This document shows positions 42,980 to 50,329 of a DNA stretch of 51,459 bases, piece by piece. How positions within the stretch are numbered: position 1 is the stretch's first letter; each line of letters opens with the position of its first letter. The notes beneath the pieces were generated by a model. That model searched no databases, was not told where the DNA came from, and worked only from the letters and a program-made list of their open reading frames with translations. This DNA comes from Planctomycetaceae bacterium (GTDB lineage: Bacteria; Planctomycetota; Planctomycetia; Pirellulales; Pirellulaceae): NCBI GenBank assembly GCA_005778405.1, contig SXOA01000173.1, positions 1 to 51,459 on the forward strand, in the 5' to 3' direction. A program made the position numbers and the translations under genes.

Positions 42980-43213
42980 CTACTCCGGCATGTCCCATCT
43001 TGCAAAGGCTTTGTTCAACCAGTTGTCGAGAAAATGCCACGTCGTAGCGATGTGAGTCTCGTCCCAACGTCCAGTTGTTTCAATCGTCTTTGCAAGTACA
43101 CGTTGCGCTTCAGGGAGGTGGTAGTTGCGGGCTCGCAGTAGTGCGAGCCAGAACTCGTTATTGGTCTCAGGTATTTTGATTGTTGAAGGGTCGTAAAGGT
43201 CCTTCATGTTCAT
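42980..43213 (-). CDS. small hypothetical protein of the element
   Basis: A 77-residue acidic-to-neutral protein. The ATG at 43213 has AGAGG four bases upstream, which decides it over the longer frame to 43255. Sequence is mostly helical (EFWLALLRARNYHLPEAQRV, then TTWHFLDNWLNKAFARW). No family is recognised. It is separated from the gene upstream by a terminator-like hairpin at 43334-43353. Confidence 0.5.
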   Translation of the reverse strand: MNMKDLYDPSTIKIPETNNEFWLALLRARNYHLPEAQRVLAKTIETTGRWDETHIATTWHFLDNWLNKAFARWDMPE

Positions 43214-43333
43214 GTTGCCTCTTCTTGCTTTGGTAGCTGCCGATGAGCGGATCATTCCGCTGGGGGCGGCAGCCGCCGTTCATGCCCCCTGGTGATGGCT
43301 TTGAACCATCACAAGAAGAAATGAAGAAAAGGG

Positions 43334-43353
43334 CCGGCTGGCGAACCAGCCGG
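43334..43353 (-). terminator. intrinsic terminator with TTCG tetraloop
   Basis: Perfect 8-bp stem CCGGCTGG / CCAGCCGG around a 4-base loop that reads TTCG on the minus strand, followed by CCCTTTTCTTCATTTCTTCTT. This is a classic rho-independent terminator for the small gene at 43397-43687. A second weaker hairpin (GTGATGG/CCATCAC) lies just beyond it, around 43292-43312. Confidence 0.75.
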
Positions 43354-43396
43354 ACTTAAAAACCGAGGATCAACCTCGCGTAGAACCGGTAAACAC

Positions 43397-43687
43397 CTAG
43401 TGAGCGTTCGTCACGTCCACCAGCTCGACTAAGGTACGATCCGCATCGAATCGTGTAGCGATGCGAAGCTTCGTACCGTCCGTTGCCTCATGCGTCGTCT
43501 CCAGCAGAATCTGAGGACGCATGGTTTTGAGGTCGGACATGTAGTGGAGTGTTGGGCTAGGATGACCAAAGTGCTGAGCCAGAGCATCGCAGATCTCGTG
43601 CATCGACAATGCCTCTTTCGCACGCTGATCTACCCTTGTCGGAACGAGCCCGGCTAGGTCAAGCAGTTGTGCTTTTGGATTCGCCAT
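43397..43687 (-). CDS. small hypothetical protein of the element
   Basis: A 96-residue protein with AGAGG seven bases before the ATG at 43687. It has a helical first half (QLLDLAGLVPTRVDQRAKEA, MHEICDALAQHFG) and a strand-rich second half (ILLETTHEATDGTKLRIATR, then RTLVELVDV). No family is recognised. The ending followed by a strong terminator marks it as the last gene of a short transcript. Confidence 0.55.
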   Translation of the reverse strand: MANPKAQLLDLAGLVPTRVDQRAKEALSMHEICDALAQHFGHPSPTLHYMSDLKTMRPQILLETTHEATDGTKLRIATRFDADRTLVELVDVTNAH

Positions 43688-43709
43688 GATATTGCCTCTC
43701 TTTAAGTGG

Positions 43710-43734
43710 GCCGACCGGGTTGCATCCGGTCGGC
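43710..43734. other. 9-bp hairpin between two small element genes
   Basis: GCCGACCGG, a 7-base loop, and its exact complement, between the stop of the gene at 43748 and the ribosome binding site of the gene at 43687. There is no U-tract, so it looks more like an RNA-processing or stability structure, or a translational control element, than a terminator. Confidence 0.4.
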
Positions 43735-43747
43735 GATTTGTAATCCG

Positions 43748-44008
43748 TTACTCGTCAGCCTCGTTCTTGAATGCCTGTGGGTTCGATTTCGCCCACAGGT
43801 AAGCTTGAACGAGGTTCCACACTGCCATCGGGATGTCATTGGCACGCAGGTCGACTGTGAATCGTTCCTGTTTACCATTGATGTAATAGCGACCCACCCG
43901 ATAGTTCGGCCATGTGCGACCGTCAGCGGCCTCGCGGCGAGTTACTCTGACGACCACTTCATCCCCTTCGTGGCGAAACTCCTTAACTACCGATTCTTCT
44001 TTTTCCAT
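43748..44008 (-). CDS. small hypothetical protein of the element
   Basis: An 86-residue protein, charged and strand-rich (VVKEFRHEGDEVVVRVTRRE, then YRVGRYYINGKQERFTVDL) with a C-terminal helix (AVWNLVQAYLWAKSNPQA). GGAAC lies a few bases before the ATG at 44008. No family is recognised. It looks like a compact alpha/beta protein. It is probably co-transcribed with the gene at 43397. Confidence 0.55.
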   Translation of the reverse strand: MEKEESVVKEFRHEGDEVVVRVTRREAADGRTWPNYRVGRYYINGKQERFTVDLRANDIPMAVWNLVQAYLWAKSNPQAFKNEADE

Positions 44009-44069
44009 AAGTGTTCCATTGTTGGGTGATGTCCCGGATGTTCTTCCGAATCCCTCCAGGACGGTTTAT

Positions 44070-44294
44070 TTAGCGACAGCCTTCCTGGCCGGCGCGCCTA
44101 GTGCAGGTGTGCCGCAAGGGCTCACCTGGAACCTGTTGGTCCCACGCCCTGGCAAATGCCAAGGCCAGAACCGCGAAACCAAAAAGCAAGAAGAGAAATG
44201 CATTGCGCATTGCACGCAGTGCTCTAGCTCGCTCCCAGTCGCGTTCTCGCTGCGGGTCCCACTCAGCGTCGAGATTTCGTTGCATGATTCGCAT
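44070..44294 (-). CDS. small single-pass membrane protein of the element
   Basis: A 74-residue protein starting at 44294 with GGGAGG about nine bases upstream; the frame extends to 44603 but the extra region lacks protein character and overlaps another gene. The N-terminus is charged and helical (DAEWDPQRERDWERARALRA). One hydrophobic helix follows (NAFLFLLFGFAVLALAFARA), with a short tail containing two Cys. No family is recognised. A perfect 10-bp palindrome lies just upstream of its ribosome binding site. Confidence 0.6.
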   Translation of the reverse strand: MRIMQRNLDAEWDPQRERDWERARALRAMRNAFLFLLFGFAVLALAFARAWDQQVPGEPLRHTCTRRAGQEGCR

Positions 44295-44314
44295 GTTGTT
44301 TTTCCTCCCGTTCG

Positions 44315-44324
44315 TTGTTAACAA
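44315..44324. promoter_or_regulatory. perfect palindrome TTGTTAACAA upstream of the small-gene run
   Basis: A 10-bp perfect palindrome about 20 bases before the start at 44294 and just ahead of its ribosome binding site. Position and symmetry fit an operator, but the palindrome is short and could be chance. Confidence 0.3.
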
Positions 44325-44490
44325 ATGACTCCGCTTGCACTGACCAACGACTTGACTAAATCGTTCGTAAGCGCAGGAGTGCATTGCCGTCAGGGAGCTA
44401 GCGATCATGTGGGAAACCTCGAACGGACGTTTGCCCGATGTTTTTCCGTGCTCCCGGGCCAGGAGCGATGAAACCCACTTTGGTGGGAAT

Positions 44491-45225
44491 TCAGAGTGTG
44501 TTGGTGGTGACCCCCTTTCGCGGGATGGATGAAATGAACGAGAGCAGTTCCGGAATCGCGACGACTCGAACAGAGATGCGGCGCGCATCTGCATGCAACG
44601 CAAATCCGTCAGTGAGCCGTTGAGCCTTTTGTATAAACGTGGTCAACACGGTGATCTCAAAGCGGCCTGCTTGCGCGAGCTTGCGAAAGCCTGCTTGATT
44701 GCAGTGGCTGGAGATGTCTTCGCGGACCGATTGGATGACGCGATCCCAGCGACCGGTGTGTCCGGCATCCACGCGGATTAGTCCCAACGAACCCGCGCCA
44801 TGCGGGTCAAAGTAGTAGCCAGCGGGAAGGCCTGGCCTCTGAAGATTCGGAAAGTGCTGCCCGAGCTCGGCACCGGTTAGCAAATGACGTGGTCTGTCGC
44901 CAAGGCAGCAAAACTGCAAGACCGCGTAGGCCTTGATCTTGGCCGGCTCAGAGAGTGGGCCGCTGTAATTCTCTGGAACACCACAACGGCGCGCTCCAAG
45001 TGCGGTAAGGTGCCAGTAGCGTTGACGCTGAACGAGCGGTGCGGCAGCTACCAGAGATCGGTCTGTTAGCGAGTTGAGTAGTGTTTCCATTTCGCGAGGC
45101 TTGGCAGTGGAAAACTGCCGCAGTCGCGAGAGGACGGCCGGCATGGTCAGTCGATAGCGCGCAACGTGACTTAGCGTGGAATCGACCAGTTCGCCGGACA
45201 GAGCTGATTTCGTTCCGATCGTCAT
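44491..45225 (-). CDS. winged-helix / replication-relaxation-like protein, B-type second copy
   Basis: A 244-residue protein. The chosen ATG at 45225 lies four bases after the stop of the preceding gene; a start at 45324 would overlap that gene. An N-terminal winged-helix-like segment (HVARYRLTMPAVLSRLRQF) is followed by YWHLTALGARRCGVP. The C-terminal half has LGLIRVDAGHTGRWDRVIQ and LAQAGRFEITVLTTFIQKAQ. This is the outline of replication-relaxation (PF13814-like) proteins, seen next to plasmid or element transfer ATPases. It is a diverged paralogue of 48443-49147, sharing HVARYRLT exactly. It is the last gene of the six-gene operon; a short weak hairpin (CCCAC/GTGGG, 44474-44487) follows it. 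Confidence 0.7.
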   Translation of the reverse strand: MTIGTKSALSGELVDSTLSHVARYRLTMPAVLSRLRQFSTAKPREMETLLNSLTDRSLVAAAPLVQRQRYWHLTALGARRCGVPENYSGPLSEPAKIKAYAVLQFCCLGDRPRHLLTGAELGQHFPNLQRPGLPAGYYFDPHGAGSLGLIRVDAGHTGRWDRVIQSVREDISSHCNQAGFRKLAQAGRFEITVLTTFIQKAQRLTDGFALHADARRISVRVVAIPELLSFISSIPRKGVTTNTL

Positions 45226-45229
45226 GGAG

Positions 45230-45862
45230 TCACCACAGTTCGTAGGGGAGGTCGTGTTCGACACAGTGCTCGTGAAAACTCTCGACTTGCGCGGGGCTGT
45301 AGCTCCCCGACGACTCGACCACAAAAAGCACCTTGCCGCTCGGGTCGCGCAGAAACGCGTCTGGGTCTTTGATTCGGTAGCCCGCCTTGGGCAGCATGTG
45401 CTCGCCGATCCAAAGCTCGGCTACTGCTGCTCGTCGCAAGCGGAGTTGCAAATAGGCTGCGGCCAAAAGCAAGTCGTGATCTCGATGCTCCAGCTTGGGC
45501 AGTCCGCAGGCCGTGCTTCCCATGAGGTTTGCCGCGAGCGCTCCAGCGGTGCAAACCAGCGTCGGGGTCGCCGCGAATCGCCAGCGCCTCCGTGCTTTGC
45601 GCGCGATGGCAATCGGATCCGGTTCGGGTCCGTTGGGTTGCCAGGCAAACAGCGGACTAGTCGGATTCAGAACGTGGGCATTGATAATGTGCAACTCAAT
45701 CAGACCGGCATTCGCCAGTCGGTTGAGGCGGTGACCAAAGGACCGCTGACCGCATTCAGGAACTTCCCAGAGCGCTTTCAACTGCGACACAGCGAGCAAC
45801 CGCACTCGGCCGGTTAATGTCGTGATCAGGTCCAAGTCGCGCGATGATAGGGTCAGGCTCAT
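45230..45862 (-). CDS. winged-helix / replication-relaxation-like protein, A-type second copy
   Basis: A 210-residue protein. The N-terminal ~75 residues look like a winged helix (LSSRDLDLITTLTGRVRLLA, then FGHRLNRLANAGLIELHI). The C-terminus has DPDAFLRDPSGKVLFVVESS (Asp168, Glu183) and ends FHEHCVEHDLPYELW. The Asp-to-Glu spacing with surrounding strands resembles a PD-(D/E)xK nuclease core, but the expected lysine after the glutamate is a serine. Its start overlaps the stop of the ATPase gene (ATGA). It is a paralogue of 49153-49794; the last 46 residues align without gaps with 21 identities counted by eye. Confidence 0.7.
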   Translation of the reverse strand: MSLTLSSRDLDLITTLTGRVRLLAVSQLKALWEVPECGQRSFGHRLNRLANAGLIELHIINAHVLNPTSPLFAWQPNGPEPDPIAIARKARRRWRFAATPTLVCTAGALAANLMGSTACGLPKLEHRDHDLLLAAAYLQLRLRRAAVAELWIGEHMLPKAGYRIKDPDAFLRDPSGKVLFVVESSGSYSPAQVESFHEHCVEHDLPYELW

Positions 45863-48450
45863 TTGTCTTTTCCCTTTCGCCGGCGACGGGGTGGTTGTTC
45901 GATGTCGCCGCGCAGGGCGTCGAACAACGAGTTGAGATCCTGCTCACCTGCCTTGGTCAGTGGCGGATTGTCCTTGCCGCCGATCACCTCTTCCGACCAC
46001 GAAAAGCCGGGTTGTGTACCAGGGGCGTTCATCGCCGTTGGCGGCGCACTTGGCATGTGAGCACAGGGCAGAAAAGCGCCTTCGGCGGTCGGCCAAGGCA
46101 TCGCCTTGCGCCGCTGGTATTCTTCTTTGCTGATGTGGTATTGCGATTGGATGATCACCGGCATGCCGCCGAACTGGGCGTAGCCTGCACCTCGGCTGAC
46201 TTTCAGAATGCTCTGAAACGGGTGGTCGTTCATGAGCAGGATGTCATTGATCGTCAGTCGCGGCGCGATATGCTCCAACGCGCTACAGCTGCTCGACGAT
46301 TTGCCTTCGCTGTTGACGCTCTCCGAAGACGAAAGGAGCGTTTCGACTGTGAGCCCGCTGGATTCAATCAGGCGCTTTTGGTCGTCGGCGGATGACACCG
46401 AGAACCACTGCCGTAAACGGCAGTTGGCCTCGATTGCGGGAACTAGATCAACGTTGCCCTTACGCAGATCCTGCATCGACTGGTTGGCGATGAGGACGCC
46501 AACTCCCATGCTGCGGGCGAGTTGCAGCATGTATTCGAGATTGTTGGCCACCATACGCTGAAACTCGTCGATCACCAGAAACACAGGGCAGCGCCGTTCG
46601 GTCTGCGTCGATGCGGCCAGAAGCATGTAGGTGAAGAGCCTGCCGATTTCTGGCGCGCCGCTCGGCGACAGTGTCGCAGGTAAGTGGCAATAAAGCAGTT
46701 GCGGCTCGCGAAAGAGGTCCGTCAGGTTGATCGCTTGTTCCACTACTGGTGCGCTGCGGCCTGAAGACTCTGTGACGTTCAGTGCTTCGCAGGCTGCCAA
46801 GCGCTTAATGACCTCTTGGACGTGGACCCCGGCCTTGCGAATCTCGGGATGCAAGTCCTTTTTCTTGGCAACCGTCATCACGGTTCCGATGCATTCGGCC
46901 AGATCGACAAACGTCGTGACGTTGGGATAGGTCTTGAGGGTTTGAAAGAGAATCGCCGCATTGGCAGAGCTGAAATAGCCCGCACCGTAGTCGGTGCCGT
47001 AGGTTAGACCGTTTGCGGCACAGAGGATGTCGGTCTGGGTGAGCAGATCGAAATTGCGCCAAAACGGCTGCTTCATCGGGTTAAAGGCAAACGTGCTGTG
47101 GGTGCGCTGGTTGGAAAAGAACTTCAGTGGCAATGGGCGCCCGGTGCGCCTTCCAACAGCGTCTGCTGCGGCTTGCAGAGACGCGAGCAGTTCCAGGCTG
47201 TCCGCCTTGAGGTCGAGGACGACGATGCTGCAGTCGGCGAAGCTCGCAAGCTGCTCGATTGTCGGGCAAAGACACAGTGAAGTCTTGCCGCCGCCGCTGT
47301 CGCCCAGCGCATGGCCGTGCTCCAGATACACTTCGCGAGGCATCAGCACGGGGCTTCCATCGGCCACGACGCAGCCAAGTAACAGACTGTTTCGCTCGGT
47401 CCGGTCGGGCGAACTACGCAAGTCGGCTTCAACTTGCTGGTCGGTGCCACCTTGCGACTGGGCTGCATCGCGTTCTGCAGCTGCGTCAAGAAGCACCGGC
47501 ATGGCGGCCGATGTGAGGATCGCCAGCATGATGACGCTTGGGCCGCCGACGATGTACAGGCCGCCGGCGATCATCGCGAGCAGAACGATGCCAAGGCTCG
47601 GTGTCTCGACGGAGCGTTCCGGAACCGTTTGTTTTACAAATGCGAGTGTCGTGGAGATTAACGGAAAATTGGCGTCATAGTTGAGTGCCAGGGAAGTGAC
47701 GATGCAGCCGACGACGAGCAGCATGAGCCGCTGCCTGGTTAAGGCGATTGGTGGCTGGGCAAGTCCTGGAAGCCTGCGTGGTTCATAGGTGAACCACGAG
47801 AACAGGGCCTGGCAGGCGAGTCGATAGCGGTTGGTCCGCAGCTTTTGCGGAGGAGGCATCGAAATCGCCGCCAGCGGGAGGACGATCATTGCGATGCGAC
47901 ACACTGGCGACTGAGTCGCCAGAAACCCAGCAATCACAATCGCCAGAATCACGGCCCAGAACAGCAGTTGATGGCGGCATCGGCTGCGAACAAGGTTCGC
48001 GATGTCTCGGGACATCGGAGACGCGGTTGCCAGCTCGACCCAGTGCTGTCCAAAGACATACAGCAGCAGGCCTGCAAAGCCCGACAACAATCCAATTTGC
48101 ACAAGCGGCGGTGTGCTTGAGCTGAAGCAGGCCACGACCAATGCCGCCGCGCAGAGTGGATGGCAAAGCGGTTTGGTGCTGCGTTTCCAGGCTGCGAGGG
48201 CAGCGGCGCCGACAAGCGTCGGCCAACAAAAGATCGCGTCAAATGGTTCAAACCAAGGAATTCCGCCGGGCCGGTAGATGGCCAGCGTCAGAAAGGTTGT
48301 CACGGCCATAATGAGGATGGCGATACAAGCTTCGCCTAAAATCCGTGAGTCAGCCGCAATCGGAGACAAGAGCCGAATGGTCGGCCACGTCAGTGGGAGG
48401 CGACTCTCTTGAACCGGATTCTCGGAGGACTGGTAGTAAGTGTCACGCAT
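45859..48450 (-). CDS. VirD4/TraG-like ATPase with large multi-pass membrane domain
   Basis: An 863-residue membrane ATPase. The ATG at 48450 overlaps the stop of the gene before it by 8 bases; a frame extension to 48642 is not needed. Residues ~35-335 hold seven to nine hydrophobic segments (for example AILIMAVTTFLTLAIY and LLFWAVILAIVIAGFLA). The ATPase domain has Walker A GDSGGGKTS (Lys389) and Walker B PVFLVIDEFQ (Asp628, Glu629), then VGVLIANQSMQDL, as in coupling proteins of conjugation systems. The usual VirD4 protein has two membrane helices; this one has many more. The C-terminus is basic (RRRRKGKDK). DNA pumping across the membrane is the likely role, inferred from the family. Confidence 0.85.
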   Translation of the reverse strand: MRDTYYQSSENPVQESRLPLTWPTIRLLSPIAADSRILGEACIAILIMAVTTFLTLAIYRPGGIPWFEPFDAIFCWPTLVGAAALAAWKRSTKPLCHPLCAAALVVACFSSSTPPLVQIGLLSGFAGLLLYVFGQHWVELATASPMSRDIANLVRSRCRHQLLFWAVILAIVIAGFLATQSPVCRIAMIVLPLAAISMPPPQKLRTNRYRLACQALFSWFTYEPRRLPGLAQPPIALTRQRLMLLVVGCIVTSLALNYDANFPLISTTLAFVKQTVPERSVETPSLGIVLLAMIAGGLYIVGGPSVIMLAILTSAAMPVLLDAAAERDAAQSQGGTDQQVEADLRSSPDRTERNSLLLGCVVADGSPVLMPREVYLEHGHALGDSGGGKTSLCLCPTIEQLASFADCSIVVLDLKADSLELLASLQAAADAVGRRTGRPLPLKFFSNQRTHSTFAFNPMKQPFWRNFDLLTQTDILCAANGLTYGTDYGAGYFSSANAAILFQTLKTYPNVTTFVDLAECIGTVMTVAKKKDLHPEIRKAGVHVQEVIKRLAACEALNVTESSGRSAPVVEQAINLTDLFREPQLLYCHLPATLSPSGAPEIGRLFTYMLLAASTQTERRCPVFLVIDEFQRMVANNLEYMLQLARSMGVGVLIANQSMQDLRKGNVDLVPAIEANCRLRQWFSVSSADDQKRLIESSGLTVETLLSSSESVNSEGKSSSSCSALEHIAPRLTINDILLMNDHPFQSILKVSRGAGYAQFGGMPVIIQSQYHISKEEYQRRKAMPWPTAEGAFLPCAHMPSAPPTAMNAPGTQPGFSWSEEVIGGKDNPPLTKAGEQDLNSLFDALRGDIEQPPRRRRKGKDK

Positions 48451-49147
48451 CGTGAGTTCTCGCTGTGAGGGATAGGAGGTCAGAAACGATCGAAAAATGG
48501 ATCGGTAACTCCGCTGGCCAGTCATGTCGATCAATGGCCTGGCGAAGAGCGCGTGCCTTATCAGCAGTGGCCGTGACGACGACCAAACGAAACTTCCCGC
48601 TTCGCACGAAGGGCAGGAACTCTGCATGCCGGCGGCGAGCATTGATGTCGGCGATGCACTTGCGTGCGACGTGATCCGGCGGACCGCCGAGATCGATCCT
48701 CAATAGCTCAAGAGTTGCCTGCGATTCGTCGAGGCAGTGGATTGCCGTCGCAAGTGCCTGTGATAACCACGGGCAATGCACGAGGACTTCGCGTTGAAAC
48801 AGCCGCTTGCGGAGCTGCTTGCCGTGGGTCGCGTAAACCAGAGTTGCGAATTCCGTAGGCAGCGATTGCGGCCCCAAAGGTAGCGTGCGGTGCGTTGCAA
48901 TTCCGAGTGCCTGCGCCCCCGCAATGCCCAGCACGTAGTAGCGGCCCGGATGAACCAGCGGGTAGCCCTGCAAGTATTGGGAGCCGATGAGCCTCGCCAC
49001 GATCTTCCGGACGGCACCCGCGGAACAGCCGCGAAGGTGAGTTCGGCGCAGCGCTGGAACGGTAGTCAGTCGATACCGCGCGACGTGCTCGATGATGTCT
49101 CGATCACGTGGCGTTAGTGATCCGCCAGTTCGTTCGGTCTTGGTCAT
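48443..49147 (-). CDS. winged-helix / replication-relaxation-like protein, B-type first copy
   Basis: A 234-residue protein, start MTKTERTGGSLTPRDRDIIE, five bases after the stop of the A-type gene. The N-terminal winged helix (DIIEHVARYRLTTVPALRRT) is followed by GRYYVLGIAGAQALGI. The C-terminal half has LELLRIDLGGPPDHVARKC and FVRSGKFRLVVVTATADKA. The LLRIDLGG strand corresponds to the conserved acidic strand of replication-relaxation (PF13814-like) proteins. It is paralogous to 44491-45225. It overlaps the ATPase gene start by 8 bases. Confidence 0.7.
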   Translation of the reverse strand: MTKTERTGGSLTPRDRDIIEHVARYRLTTVPALRRTHLRGCSAGAVRKIVARLIGSQYLQGYPLVHPGRYYVLGIAGAQALGIATHRTLPLGPQSLPTEFATLVYATHGKQLRKRLFQREVLVHCPWLSQALATAIHCLDESQATLELLRIDLGGPPDHVARKCIADINARRRHAEFLPFVRSGKFRLVVVTATADKARALRQAIDRHDWPAELPIHFSIVSDLLSLTARTHDA

Positions 49148-49152
49148 TCGAC

Positions 49153-49794
49153 TTACCACAGTTGATAGGGAAGGTTGCGCTGAGCACAGTCTTCGTGAAA
49201 TGCCTTCACGCGATCCGAGTCGTAGCCGCCGCCGAACTCGATGACGCAGGCAACTTGCTGCTGTGCATCGACGATAAACGCGTCGGGAAGCTTTTCACCG
49301 ACGCGGGTATGAGCGAGCAAGTCTTCGCCACGCCACGCGGCGGCCCATTTCGGGGCCGCCTGTCGAAGCCGCAGCCAAACCGCAGCGACTCCCAGGTCAT
49401 GGGTGGCTTGAAGGGGATTCTTCAATGCACCGCGGCACGAAACCCCGTAGAGTTGCGCCGCTTTCTCGGTTGCGATCCAGACCGTGCAGGGTCGCACGGG
49501 TCGTTTGCGCCAGCGACTTTGGCAGCGATAGGCAACCTGACCAAAGTTTGGGTCGGAGTCGCCCGGCCGCCAGCTCGCCAGGGGCGACTCCAGGACCGGA
49601 ACCGAGCGGGCCTGGACCGTGAGTCTGGTGACATAGTTGCCTTCTGCCAGGCGTTTCAGGCGGCGCTTGGCGTTTGGCAAAGCGCCTTCCCAAAAATCGT
49701 CTGCTACCTGACGTTGGCTAAACAGGCGGACTTTCTGGACCAGCGCCTGCAACAAGTCGGCATCGCGACTGGTGATGTTCAGCGCCTCGTTCAC
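49153..49794 (-). CDS. winged-helix / replication-relaxation-like protein, A-type first copy
   Basis: A 213-residue protein. The N-terminal winged-helix-like region (ITSRDADLLQALVQKVRLFS, then KRRLKRLAEGNYVTRLTV) is followed by a linker and a C-terminal domain with LPDAFIVDAQQQVACVIEFG (Asp171, Glu186), ending FHEDCAQRNLPYQLW. As in its paralogue at 45230, the Asp...Glu pair resembles a nuclease-like core, but the lysine expected after Glu is replaced (E-F-G). The start overlaps the stop of the small gene before it (ATGA). A DNA-binding and DNA-processing role is inferred from fold type and neighbours only. Confidence 0.7.
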   Translation of the reverse strand: MNEALNITSRDADLLQALVQKVRLFSQRQVADDFWEGALPNAKRRLKRLAEGNYVTRLTVQARSVPVLESPLASWRPGDSDPNFGQVAYRCQSRWRKRPVRPCTVWIATEKAAQLYGVSCRGALKNPLQATHDLGVAAVWLRLRQAAPKWAAAWRGEDLLAHTRVGEKLPDAFIVDAQQQVACVIEFGGGYDSDRVKAFHEDCAQRNLPYQLW

Positions 49795-50198
49795 GACTGG
49801 GCCTCCGGTAAGGGCATCGTCGGATCAGTGACCTCAGTCGGCCGGCGCTTCTTGGCCGGCTTGGCATCGAAATTCGGCAACCCTCGCAGGTCGCCGTGGA
49901 GATTGCCTGTTTCTGGCAACACGACAGGTCGCCCGATGTCTGTCGTTTGCTGAATGACTTCCAAGGCCTCGGCGGCCAGGTTCGTCGATGTCAGCCGGAG
50001 GGCCCGATTGCGCAGGGTCCGCGCGATCTCCTCTTTCCCGTCCGCTTCATAGGCTCGGGCCAGATCTTCCAGCTGGCTTTGCTGCTCGGCTTGAGCGGCA
50101 GCATGGAGCCCTTCTACTCTTGAACTGAGTAAGCCCGCCATCAGGGCTGCGAATCGTTCCGCGAGTCGGTCGAGGAAGGTTGATACGACCTTGTTCAT
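49791..50198 (-). CDS. small helical protein, first gene of the ATPase operon
   Basis: A 135-residue protein. The ATG at 50198 has AAGGA eight bases upstream, which decides it over the ATG at 50207 that touches the same AAGGA. Residues ~1-85 are helical and probably coiled (FLDRLAERFAALMAGLLSSR, then AEQQSQLEDLARAYEADGKE). The C-terminal ~50 residues are Pro/Lys-rich and disordered. No family is recognised. Its stop overlaps the start of the A-type gene (ATGA), so it is translated as part of the six-gene operon. It faces the HTH-pseudokinase gene across a 131-base divergent gap. Confidence 0.6.
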   Translation of the reverse strand: MNKVVSTFLDRLAERFAALMAGLLSSRVEGLHAAAQAEQQSQLEDLARAYEADGKEEIARTLRNRALRLTSTNLAAEALEVIQQTTDIGRPVVLPETGNLHGDLRGLPNFDAKPAKKRRPTEVTDPTMPLPEAQS

Positions 50199-50236
50199 TG
50201 CCGTCATCCTTAGGAAAATTGGTTTTGTTCCAAAGC

Positions 50237-50254
50237 CTGACTGACCGAAGTCAG
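50237..50254. promoter_or_regulatory. inverted repeat in the divergent promoter region
   Basis: CTGAC, an 8-base spacer, and GTCAG lie midway in the gap between the six-gene operon and the HTH-pseudokinase gene. A possible operator for autoregulation by the HTH domain; the arms are short and the call is speculative. Confidence 0.25.
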
Positions 50255-50329
50255 CGAACACGTTTATTCCTACCTAAGGGGTGGCAGCATTCGCCTGACA
50301 CGGGCGTCGCATTCCTGGAGCAAGTTCTT

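Noticed and set aside
42888..43067. N-terminal extension of the gene at 42540
   Set aside because: The added 60 residues overlap the gene at 42980 on the same strand and lack protein character; the ATG at 42887 is a better boundary.
44295..44603. N-terminal extension of the small membrane protein at 44070
   Set aside because: It overlaps the end of the B' gene, while the ATG at 44294 has a strong ribosome binding site.
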